Of a stretch of 57,724 bases of DNA, positions 42,106 to 49,506 are shown piece after piece (the stretch's first letter is position 1; every line of letters begins with the position of its first letter). Under the pieces are notes generated by a model. The model was not told the origin of the DNA. It was given only the letters and a program-made list of their open reading frames with translations, and made no database searches. The position numbers were made by a program, and so were the translations under genes. Source of the DNA: Oscillospiraceae bacterium (GTDB taxonomy: Bacteria; Bacillota; Clostridia; Oscillospirales; UBA929); contig JAISCT010000079.1 of the NCBI GenBank assembly GCA_031265355.1, positions 1 to 57,724 of the forward strand, in the 5' to 3' direction.

Positions 42106-42134
42106 TTGCCAAAACGGTCGCCGTGTGATATGCT
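42106..42134 (+). promoter_or_regulatory. Sigma-A-type promoter before the P-loop ATPase
   Basis: TTGCCA (42106-42111), a 17-base spacer, TATGCT (42129-42134), 100 bases before the ATG. Confidence 0.5.
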
Positions 42135-42233
42135 TATGTTGTGGAGAAATCACCCGCGCGTGCGCCCGGTGGGGCGGATGCCCGACCGCCGTCCGCCGCG
42201 CTGCGCCGGACAACATGAAAGGGGATGGTTCTC

Positions 42234-42644
42234 ATGGTTACGCTCATCATGGGCCTGAAAGGCTCCGGCAAGACAAAACACATGATCGAACTCGTCAATG
42301 CCGCCGTGGACAACGAACCCGGCGCCGTCGTTCTCATCGAAAAAGGCCAAAAGCTGACATACGATATTCGCCACGGGGCGAGGCTGGTGAATGCCTCCGA
42401 TTACGATATTTTGGGTTACGACATGCTGCGCGGGCTGATCGCCGGCCTGCACGCCGGCAACTACGACATCTCCCATATCTTCATCGACAGCCTGTACAAA
42501 GTCTCGGGTGTGGAGAACGCGCGGGAAACCGAAACCTTCTGCGAGTGGCTGGATGCCTTCGGCCAGGCCAACAACATCGGCTTCACGATCACAGTCAGCG
42601 CCGACCAGGCCACGGCCTCCGAGAAACTGCGCCGGTATTTTTGA
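42234..42644 (+). CDS. Small P-loop ATPase
   Basis: A 136-residue cytoplasmic NTPase. Walker A is LIMGLKGSGKTKHMIE (residues about 4-19), and a Walker-B-like strand is ISHIFIDSLYKVSG. The rest matches no domain I know beyond short P-loop proteins common in Clostridia. ATG 42234 has AAAGGGG nine bases before; an upstream in-frame ATG at 42225 is too close to that site. Its stop lies about 27 bases before a repeated element. Role unknown. Confidence 0.8.
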   Translation: MVTLIMGLKGSGKTKHMIELVNAAVDNEPGAVVLIEKGQKLTYDIRHGARLVNASDYDILGYDMLRGLIAGLHAGNYDISHIFIDSLYKVSGVENARETETFCEWLDAFGQANNIGFTITVSADQATASEKLRRYF

Positions 42645-42671
42645 TGCGTCGGCGGCGGGCTTCGAGATCAA

Positions 42672-42745
42672 TAGTACCTTGTTGCCGCGAAGCGGCAACA
42701 AAAAACAAGAATTTGTTGTGGGTTGCAGGCGCAACCCACGTTAGA
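42672..42745 (+). repeat. Double-hairpin repeat, copy A
   Basis: A 74-base element with two hairpins: TTGTTGCCGC-GAA-GCGGCAACAA and TGGGTTGC-AGGC-GCAACCCA-type. A second copy (76 bases, inverted, two extra G) lies inside manA at 54917-54992. It starts TAGTACC and ends CGTTAGA in both. It resembles REP/MITE-type palindromic elements. Here it is intergenic. Confidence 0.85.
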
Positions 42746-42751
42746 TGGTTC

Positions 42752-42790
42752 AAAAGGGACTGCGGACAGGGATTTCGCGGTCCCTTTTTT
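42752..42790 (+). terminator. Terminator after the P-loop ATPase
   Basis: AAAAGGGAC...GTCCCTTTTTT stem with a GC extension and a six-T tail, separating this gene from motA. Confidence 0.75.
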
Positions 42791-42811
42791 ATGCTCCGAC
42801 CGCATTTCTCG

Positions 42812-42839
42812 TAAACAAAACACCCGGATATCACGATAT
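42812..42839 (+). promoter_or_regulatory. Sigma-D-type promoter of motA-motB
   Basis: TAAA (42812-42815), 18 bases, CGATAT (42834-42839): perfect -35 and core -10 with the same spacing as the sites at 32812 and 35811. It lies 24 bases before the motA start. Confidence 0.7.
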
Positions 42840-42862
42840 TGGTAATGGGAGGTGATGTATCT

Positions 42863-43672
42863 GTGGATATCATGGGGCTGATTGGCGTTGTGATCGGCGT
42901 GCTGTCCGTGCTGATCGGTATGCAGCTCAAGGGCGTCCCCCTGAGCGCCCTGAACAATATGGCCGCCATTTTGATTATCATCATGGGCACGGCGGGCGCC
43001 GTCACAATAGCGACGCCGGGCAATGAACTCAAAAACCTGGGCAAATTGTTTGGCGTCCTGTTTGGAAAGGCAAAATTTACCAACAAGGCGGAGGTCATCG
43101 ACACGATCGTCCGCCTGTCCGAGCTGGCGCGGCAGGAGGGCCTGCTGGTGCTGGAGAAGGAGATGGGGAACATCAAGGAACCGCTCATCGTGCGCGGCGT
43201 TCAGATGCTGACCGACGGCGCCGACAGCCAGTACATCGCGGAAATTCTAACGACGGAGATCGAGTCGATGGAGGCGCGTCACGCGGCAAACGCCCAGATC
43301 TTCACGCAGGCGGGTACCTACGCGCCCACGCTGGGTGTGCTGGGCGCGGTGCTGGGCCTTATCGCCGCGCTCTCCGAGATGAACAACACGGAGGCCCTGG
43401 GCCACGCGATCTCCGCGGCGTTTATGGCCACGATGCTCGGCATCTTCACAGGCTATGTGTTGTGGCATCCCTTTGCCAACCGGCTGAAACGAAAATCTCG
43501 GCAGGAGGTCATGGTGAAGCAGCTGGCTATCGAGGGCATCATCGGCCTGAGCGAAGGACAGAACCCGCGCATGCTCAAGGACCGGATGCTGGCCTTCCTG
43601 TCCGTCTCCGAGCGCAATGGCTCCGGCAAGGCGGGCAAGGAAACGGCGGTGGAAGCGGAGGCGGACTCGTGA
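42863..43672 (+). CDS. motA: Flagellar stator protein MotA
   Basis: A 269-residue membrane protein with four expected membrane segments (MGLIGVVIGVLSVLIGMQL, NMAAILIIIMGTAGAVTIAT, and the pair GVLGAVLGLIAALSEM / ISAAFMATMLGIFTGYVLW). The cytoplasmic loop AGTYAPTLGVLGAVLG carries the conserved Pro region for torque. GTG 42863 was chosen because GGAGGTGAT lies six bases before. Acts with MotB as the ion-driven stator. Confidence 0.92.
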   Translation: MDIMGLIGVVIGVLSVLIGMQLKGVPLSALNNMAAILIIIMGTAGAVTIATPGNELKNLGKLFGVLFGKAKFTNKAEVIDTIVRLSELARQEGLLVLEKEMGNIKEPLIVRGVQMLTDGADSQYIAEILTTEIESMEARHAANAQIFTQAGTYAPTLGVLGAVLGLIAALSEMNNTEALGHAISAAFMATMLGIFTGYVLWHPFANRLKRKSRQEVMVKQLAIEGIIGLSEGQNPRMLKDRMLAFLSVSERNGSGKAGKETAVEAEADS

Positions 43673-43735
43673 CGTCTCCGATGACAGGGCGCCGCGCCGT
43701 CGGCACGGACGGGCCCGTCGGGAAAGGGTGAACCC

Positions 43736-44542
43736 ATGGCCAAACACAAAGGACCCCCTCACGAAGAACACGCCGACGAGAGCTGGCTCATCCCCTATGC
43801 GGATCTGCTGACGCTCCTGCTGGCGCTCTTTATTGTGCTGTTTGCGGCAAGCTCTATCAACTCGGAGAAATACCAGGCCATCATGTCCGCGTTTCAGGAT
43901 GAACTCGGCGGGACCGGCGTGCTGCCGGGCTCAGACGGCGTATTGCCGCCCGGCATGTCGCCGCCCGGGAACGGTCTTCGTCCCACCCCAACGTCGGCGC
44001 CGACGCCGGGCGGCGAAGGCGACGGGGGCATCGGCGACATCAAGCTCTGGCCACTGTTTGATTCCCTGCAGGACTATGTGGACGAGAACCACATGGACGA
44101 CAACATCGATGTGGCGTTTACGGGGCAGGACGTGCTGATCACGCTGAAGAGCGACATCTGGTTTAGCTCGGGCAGCGCCGAGATCACGCCCAGCATGCGA
44201 GAGCAGGCGCACATGCTGGCTCAACTCCTGCGGGACAACCAAAAGCCCGAGTTCCCGCTGGAGGTGATTGTCGCCGGTCACACGGACAATGTGCCGATCC
44301 ACTCGTCGCAGTACCCCTCCAACTGGCATCTCAGCGCGCGCCGCGCCCTCAACTTCCTAATGGCGCTGCTGGAGGACAGCGACCTCGATCCCACGCGCTT
44401 CAGTTCCCGCGGCTACGGCGAATACGCCCCCATCGCCACAAACAATACCTCCGAGGGCCGTCAGCGCAACCGCCGGGTGGAACTGCTTGTCTCCCAGCCG
44501 CTGCTCCACGAGGATGACGTGTCTGCGCCTCTTGATGGCTAG
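43736..44542 (+). CDS. motB: Flagellar stator protein MotB
   Basis: A 268-residue protein: short cytoplasmic start, one membrane helix with the ion-binding Asp (PYADLLTLLLALFIVLFA), an unusually Gly/Pro-rich linker (LPPGMSPPGNGLRPTPTSAP), then an OmpA-type peptidoglycan-binding domain (VAGHTDNVPIHSSQYPSNWH, LSARRALNFLMALLEDS, GQRNRRVELLV-type end). Anchors the stator to the wall. 63 bases after motA, same unit. Confidence 0.93.
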   Translation: MAKHKGPPHEEHADESWLIPYADLLTLLLALFIVLFAASSINSEKYQAIMSAFQDELGGTGVLPGSDGVLPPGMSPPGNGLRPTPTSAPTPGGEGDGGIGDIKLWPLFDSLQDYVDENHMDDNIDVAFTGQDVLITLKSDIWFSSGSAEITPSMREQAHMLAQLLRDNQKPEFPLEVIVAGHTDNVPIHSSQYPSNWHLSARRALNFLMALLEDSDLDPTRFSSRGYGEYAPIATNNTSEGRQRNRRVELLVSQPLLHEDDVSAPLDG

Positions 44543-44549
44543 AATCCTT

Positions 44550-44599
44550 CTAAAGCCGCACAGGAGGAACCCGGGTGGGCTCCTCCTGTGCGGCTTTAG
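44550..44599. terminator. Long hairpin between motB and the GH76 gene
   Basis: Nineteen-base GC-rich arms (44550-44568 with 44581-44599) between converging genes. There is no U-tract on either side, so it may block both transcripts by structure alone. Confidence 0.55.
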
Positions 44600-44667
44600 A
44601 GAGAGGGAGAGAGAGGCTGCGAAAATAGGCCGATAGAGGGGGTATGCGAAACTGTCTCCTCGTTTGA

Positions 44668-47600
44668 TTATATCAACGGCACGAAAGAACGATTCCAACA
44701 GAAAACCTTATACGTATATTCTGCTGGATACGCGGCGGTATCTGCCGTGAATTCGAACGGTTGCTTCTCTCCGGCGTCAATAGAGAAGGCTTTTGTCTCC
44801 GTATAGACCAAACGGCCCTCCCTGTCGTAGGTGGCAAAGATGAGAAAGCCCGTGTACGCATTGTCAACGCAGTCCTTCAAAGACCCGGCTGCCTTGTCAT
44901 CCGCGATAGACCAGTCCGCGAAGAGGTTCGGGAACGAAATCTTATCCAGTGTATACTTATCAGGGCTGCTTCCTTCGCTGACGACGGCGATTTGATGCGT
45001 CCCCTGTGTAAGGTAAATGTCTTCGATCAGGAAATCCTGCCACTGGGCCTCTTTTGTTTCCCATGAGGCGCCCGTGAGTTTTTCGGTGTTGACGGGCATA
45101 ACGATGTCTTTGGCCTTGACGCCGTCGACATAGAGCGCGGCGGTGCGTACGGGCGCGTAAGCTTCAAACTCCGCCACCTCGCAGGCGGCGTTGCCGGCAG
45201 CGACGGATGTGTATGTAAACACCACCCGGAGGTATCTCACGCGCGTTGGGGCGAACTCGACGTCGGCATAGTTGCCCGCGTTGCTGTACGTCGTGTTCGT
45301 TCCCACACGGGTAAACTGGTACCGCTGCGTCGCCTTCAGCTCCACGAGATTGTCCTTGTCAAGGCCGCCCCACAGCGAGAAGTCCATCTGGCGCGACGAC
45401 TGGTTGTTCCGTATCCGGATACGCACCATGTTTATTTCCGTGGGATTTTGCAAGTCTATTTGCAGCCAGCGCGCCGGGGTGGCCTCGCCAATCGGCCCGG
45501 CCGGCCAATAGGAGTCCCTCTCGCCGTCTGTCACGTCGATTTGGTGTCCGTATCCTGTCGTATAGTTGTATGTGCGCGGTTTTCGGTACGCCTCGTCTTT
45601 TAGGTAGACAGCCGCGCGGAGCGCCAGGTCATGGCGCCCGGCCGATTTGGCGTCGACATCGAACGACACGCTCTCCTGATAGCCCGACTGGGCGTCCGTC
45701 GTGAACCCAGCCAAGTAGCCAGTGCCTGAATAACCGCCGACAGCGGACGACGCGCTGACGCTGTCCGTGAAGACGCCGTCCTCCAGCTCAAACGCGGCGG
45801 GGTTTGCTCCGTCCAGTATGAGCGGATCAGGGTGATTGATCAGACGAAGGCCGCTGACCGCTTTATCGATCCGATAGACGGCGGCGGCCATTCTTCTGCC
45901 CGGCGCGTTCGGATCGGCGTACAGACTCTCGGCGGCCGCGATCTCGGCGGCCAAGGCGGCGAAAGATTGCGGGGAATAATGGCCGCCGTCAAGCGCTTTT
46001 GCCGTGTCAATATTTCCCATCAGCTGTTCTTTTGACACGCCGAAATCGGCGTCCATATCCAAGTGCGTATAGTACGCGAGCGCCGGACCAAGCGCCGAAC
46101 AGGGGCTTGCCAAATCTGCTGCCGTCGTCGGTGTGGTGAGGAGATTCACCCCGCAGAGCCCGTCCGTCATCCGGCGGTTTGTCCATGCCTTCTCGGCGTT
46201 CCATGTGAGGTATTTCTCGAATTCCATGACCCCGCCGCCATAGACAATGTTGGCCAGATTGCGAAACAAGATCATTTTAAAGCCCGCACCGTCGCCCGTG
46301 CCTTCGCTGCCTGTAATGGTCAAGCCGTCGGCTTGGACAAATTTCGTGCCTTCTTTTGTGAGGCTGAACGCGTATCTGAGCACAAGCAAGCATGTGTCCA
46401 TATACGCCTGGTCGCCGGTTATTGTGTAGAGTTCGTAGGCCGCGCCCGCGAAGTTGCCGTAGTTATAGGTGTATTGACCGGTGCTTCTGTTTCCGTTGTA
46501 CGCCACGTTGTCGTAAATATAGCCGTCCTCTCTGAGCAGATGGGCCTTGGCCCAGGCAAACGCCGCTTTGGCCTGGGCGGCGTACGCTGCGCTCTTTGCC
46601 GGATCGATGGCCGCAAAATCCTTGGAAAGGCGCGCAGCGGCCATCACGGAATTCAGGTTCGAACAGACATTTTTCGTGGCATTCAGCGGATTCACCACGT
46701 TGCCGCCCGCGGTGCGCCTCCAGAAGAAGCCGCCGTATGGCTCGCCGCCGTAACCGGGCGTTTCGTCCCAGCTCTTCATGATCTCGTCCCACATTTGCGT
46801 GGCTATGTTCAGATAGCGCGAGTCCCCCGTCAGACGGTAAGATCTCTCGAACGATTGCGCCCACCAGCAAAGATCGTCGGTATACGTGTTGACCGTCCAA
46901 TCGTGTACATCCCAAGTCGGGTGCCACTGCGATTCGATGAAACTCGCGTACAGGCCGTCTATGATGTCGATGTATTTCGGGTTTTTGGAATACTCCAGCG
47001 CGTCATTCAGCGTATCCAAAATCAAAGCGGACAGCCAGAAATCGGTCTCGCGCCGCTTTTCATAGGTAGAGCCGCCGCCTTTGTCTGGGTTGTCAGTCCA
47101 GCGCCAGGTACTGAGCCCCGCCGGATTCCCGTCTTCGTCGTAATGCTGCCGCAAATACGCGGCCAGGAAGTCTTCCATCATTTCTTCGGCATTGCCCACG
47201 TTTTGCGCGGACGACTCGTCAACCTTGAGGTAGTCAAGGAAGAACCATGAATCGGCGTCCCTGTCATTCGGATGACCGTAAGGGTTGTTGTAGAACATCT
47301 TGACAGAGTTCACGCCCTCTTTCAGGAAGGCATAGTAGTCAAAGGTCTCCCATTGATTGGCGGCTAAGCGGACAAAACTCAGCTTCACAGCCGGACTCCC
47401 GTTGATGGTTAGACGGCGCGTATTGTTCCCGCGCGTGTACCAGCGGAACGTCAGCTTGTATACGGCGGTCTTCGGGACGGTCACGCTGAAATCGACATAG
47501 CCGTCTTCTCGATGGGGGCCGTCTGCGTCCCAATATTGCGTAAAGCCCGTGCCGGTGTAACCGGCGGCGTCGGAGTTGTAGGCCATGTATTCCGCGAGGG

Positions 47601-48909
47601 CAAACTCGGCCTGATAGACGCCGTCAATCGGGTCGGCAAGGTCGTACAGCGGATACTCCGGCGCGACCGTCGGATCAAGGCCCGAATAGTATAGCAGCAC
47701 AGGGCCGAGGACGGCGCACGGGCTGGCGATGCCGGTCCCTTCTTTCGGCGTGAACGACAGGTTCGAGCCGTTCAGACCGTCACTGGCACGGCGGTGGTTG
47801 TAGGCTTGGTAAGCGTTGGCGTCCAGATACATTTTGAACTCATCCAAGCCCCCGTGGTTTATCATATAGCCGGTGTATCGGGCGAGGATAAGCTTGAATC
47901 CGGCCGAATCGCCCGAACCCTCGTCTTTGACTGTGAGGCCGTCGGATATCGTGAGCGTTCTCCAGCCATAGCCCAAGACCAGCTTGGCCGTGTCCAGGTA
48001 TTGCTGTTCGCCGGTCAGCAGATATAGCTCATAGGCCGCGTCGGCCATGCAGCCGTAGTTGTATGTATACTGGCTCGCGGACTCAGAGCCGCTATAGCTG
48101 ATGTTGTCGATCACATAGCCCGTTTCTTTGTTCTTCAGCAGATGCGCTGTTGCCCACTCGTAGATGAGCTTGGCCCGCGCCTCATATTCGGCGGCTTTGG
48201 CGGGATCTTTGTCTTTGTAGTACAATGCGAAACGCGAGGCACACAGCGAATAATTGCCGTTTGTGCAGACGTTCTTTTGGTTGTTCTGCCTCGCCGTGTT
48301 CACAATCCCGGCTCCGTTGCGCCGCCACAAGATGCCGCCGTACGGCGCACCGCCGTAGTTGCCCTGGACGGCGTCGTAGCCGTTTTCCCAAATCACGTTC
48401 AGCATTTGTTCCGCGACGGTCAGGTACTTTTGTTCGCCGGTCAGCTCGTGGGCGCGGAGCATGGCCTGCGTCCACCAGCAAAGGTCGTCGTTGTAGGAGT
48501 TGTAATCCCACACATGGACGTCCCAGGTCGGGTGCCAGCGACTGCCTATAAAGCTGTCGTAAAGCTGAGAGAGCAGGGCGGCGTACTTCGGATCTTTTGT
48601 ATACTGCAGCGCGTCGTTTACCGATTCAAAGATGTGCGCCGACAGCCAGAAGTCTGTCTCGCGCCGCGTCTCGGACGTCACGCCGCCGCCATTGTCCGGA
48701 TTGTTGCTCCAACGCCAGGTGCTTTTGCCGACGATTTCGCCGGCCTCATTCGTGTGGTCGCGCAAGAACGCCGCCAAGAAATCGTCCATCATTTCCTCGG
48801 CGTACTTGTATTCCGGGGCATCGGCGGAGGCCGCCATGGGGAAGGCGGCCGGCACTGACGCCAGCAAAACGCAAGCAAGCGCCACTGCGAGAATCTTTTT
48901 AACCTGCAT
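44668..48909 (-). CDS. Giant secreted tandem GH76 alpha-1,6-mannanase
   Basis: A 1413-residue secreted enzyme. Signal peptide (1-30), GH76 domain 1 (about 35-410), CBM6/35-like domain (about 430-560), GH76 domain 2 (about 573-950), helical linker, a split CBM35-like domain (about 1036-1321) containing an F5/8C domain (about 1108-1250), shared C-terminal module (about 1325-1413). Each GH76 domain keeps the catalytic Asp pair in DDLCWW (Asp141/142 and Asp678/679). GH76 enzymes cut the alpha-1,6 backbone of yeast-type mannan. The two halves are recognisably paralogous (HPTWDVH..., YGGAPYGGILWRR / YGGEPYGGFFWRR). Last of the minus-strand mannan genes. Confidence 0.92.
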   Translation of the reverse strand: MQVKKILAVALACVLLASVPAAFPMAASADAPEYKYAEEMMDDFLAAFLRDHTNEAGEIVGKSTWRWSNNPDNGGGVTSETRRETDFWLSAHIFESVNDALQYTKDPKYAALLSQLYDSFIGSRWHPTWDVHVWDYNSYNDDLCWWTQAMLRAHELTGEQKYLTVAEQMLNVIWENGYDAVQGNYGGAPYGGILWRRNGAGIVNTARQNNQKNVCTNGNYSLCASRFALYYKDKDPAKAAEYEARAKLIYEWATAHLLKNKETGYVIDNISYSGSESASQYTYNYGCMADAAYELYLLTGEQQYLDTAKLVLGYGWRTLTISDGLTVKDEGSGDSAGFKLILARYTGYMINHGGLDEFKMYLDANAYQAYNHRRASDGLNGSNLSFTPKEGTGIASPCAVLGPVLLYYSGLDPTVAPEYPLYDLADPIDGVYQAEFALAEYMAYNSDAAGYTGTGFTQYWDADGPHREDGYVDFSVTVPKTAVYKLTFRWYTRGNNTRRLTINGSPAVKLSFVRLAANQWETFDYYAFLKEGVNSVKMFYNNPYGHPNDRDADSWFFLDYLKVDESSAQNVGNAEEMMEDFLAAYLRQHYDEDGNPAGLSTWRWTDNPDKGGGSTYEKRRETDFWLSALILDTLNDALEYSKNPKYIDIIDGLYASFIESQWHPTWDVHDWTVNTYTDDLCWWAQSFERSYRLTGDSRYLNIATQMWDEIMKSWDETPGYGGEPYGGFFWRRTAGGNVVNPLNATKNVCSNLNSVMAAARLSKDFAAIDPAKSAAYAAQAKAAFAWAKAHLLREDGYIYDNVAYNGNRSTGQYTYNYGNFAGAAYELYTITGDQAYMDTCLLVLRYAFSLTKEGTKFVQADGLTITGSEGTGDGAGFKMILFRNLANIVYGGGVMEFEKYLTWNAEKAWTNRRMTDGLCGVNLLTTPTTAADLASPCSALGPALAYYTHLDMDADFGVSKEQLMGNIDTAKALDGGHYSPQSFAALAAEIAAAESLYADPNAPGRRMAAAVYRIDKAVSGLRLINHPDPLILDGANPAAFELEDGVFTDSVSASSAVGGYSGTGYLAGFTTDAQSGYQESVSFDVDAKSAGRHDLALRAAVYLKDEAYRKPRTYNYTTGYGHQIDVTDGERDSYWPAGPIGEATPARWLQIDLQNPTEINMVRIRIRNNQSSRQMDFSLWGGLDKDNLVELKATQRYQFTRVGTNTTYSNAGNYADVEFAPTRVRYLRVVFTYTSVAAGNAACEVAEFEAYAPVRTAALYVDGVKAKDIVMPVNTEKLTGASWETKEAQWQDFLIEDIYLTQGTHQIAVVSEGSSPDKYTLDKISFPNLFADWSIADDKAAGSLKDCVDNAYTGFLIFATYDREGRLVYTETKAFSIDAGEKQPFEFTADTAAYPAEYTYKVFCWNRSFVPLI

Positions 48910-48981
48910 GATGAGAATACCATCCTTTCTTATCTAATGAGATTGGCCAGCGTCTCGCAGTGGCGGGCGCAATCGACACAC

Positions 48982-49455
48982 TCAGTCGAGAGCCTGGCCG
49001 GCGCTTCGGTATCTGCGGATGCCCGGCTTGTTCCTCCGGATATATTCCGAGGGGGAAAGCCCGGTGAAACGTTTGAAAATGACGGAGAAGTAATTGCTGG
49101 ATGTGAATCCCAATTCAAAAGCCACTTCCGTCACCGAACCGGTTGCAAGCAAGCGGGCTTTAGAAATCTCTACTTTCATTCGATTGACATACTCGCGGGG
49201 CGTTGCGCCGATTTGCTCTTTAAACTTCTGTTTGAAGCGTGAGACGGAAAGATGGGCTGCCTGAGCGAGTTCCGGCATAGATATGGGTTCCCCGATGCTC
49301 CGTTCGATAAAGGCAGTGGCGTTCGCGATGTCTTGGGACAAATGTTTTCTTTCGTGCGCGGCATTGTCTTCGACGTCATGTGCGACGCTATGCAACTGAT
49401 AGCCCCCCTTGCTTTGCGAAAAAGGTTCCGGACAAGATTCACACTGAGTCCGCAT
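48982..49455 (-). CDS. AraC-family regulator, DNA-binding part only
   Basis: A 157-residue protein. The C-terminal 100 residues are an AraC double helix-turn-helix: SMPELAQAAHLSVSRFKQKF, IGATPREYVNRMKVEISKAR, SVTEVAFELGFTSSNYFSVI, FKRFTGLSPSEYIRRNKPG. The sensor domain usual in about 280-residue family members is missing; only about 50 residues precede the HTH, with a CESC pair. ATG 49455 has no good ribosome site, so the start is uncertain. It lies between GH92 and GH76 and probably controls the mannan genes. Confidence 0.82.
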   Translation of the reverse strand: MRTQCESCPEPFSQSKGGYQLHSVAHDVEDNAAHERKHLSQDIANATAFIERSIGEPISMPELAQAAHLSVSRFKQKFKEQIGATPREYVNRMKVEISKARLLATGSVTEVAFELGFTSSNYFSVIFKRFTGLSPSEYIRRNKPGIRRYRSAGQALD

Positions 49456-49460
49456 GACGG

Positions 49461-49506
49461 GACAAGAGCGGGGCGACAACGATTGCCGCCCCGCTCTTGT
49501 CTTTTT
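49461..49506 (+). terminator. Hairpin with T-run on the plus strand
   Basis: Perfect 15-bp stem GACAAGAGCGGGGCG/CGCCCCGCTCTTGTC, then five T on the plus strand. The GH92 gene ends here on the minus strand, where an A-tract precedes the stem, so it faces the wrong way, as at 15024. Confidence 0.55.

Noticed and set aside
46063..47250. 395-codon plus-strand frame opposite the GH76 gene
   Set aside because: Shadow of the second GH76 domain; no family resemblance.
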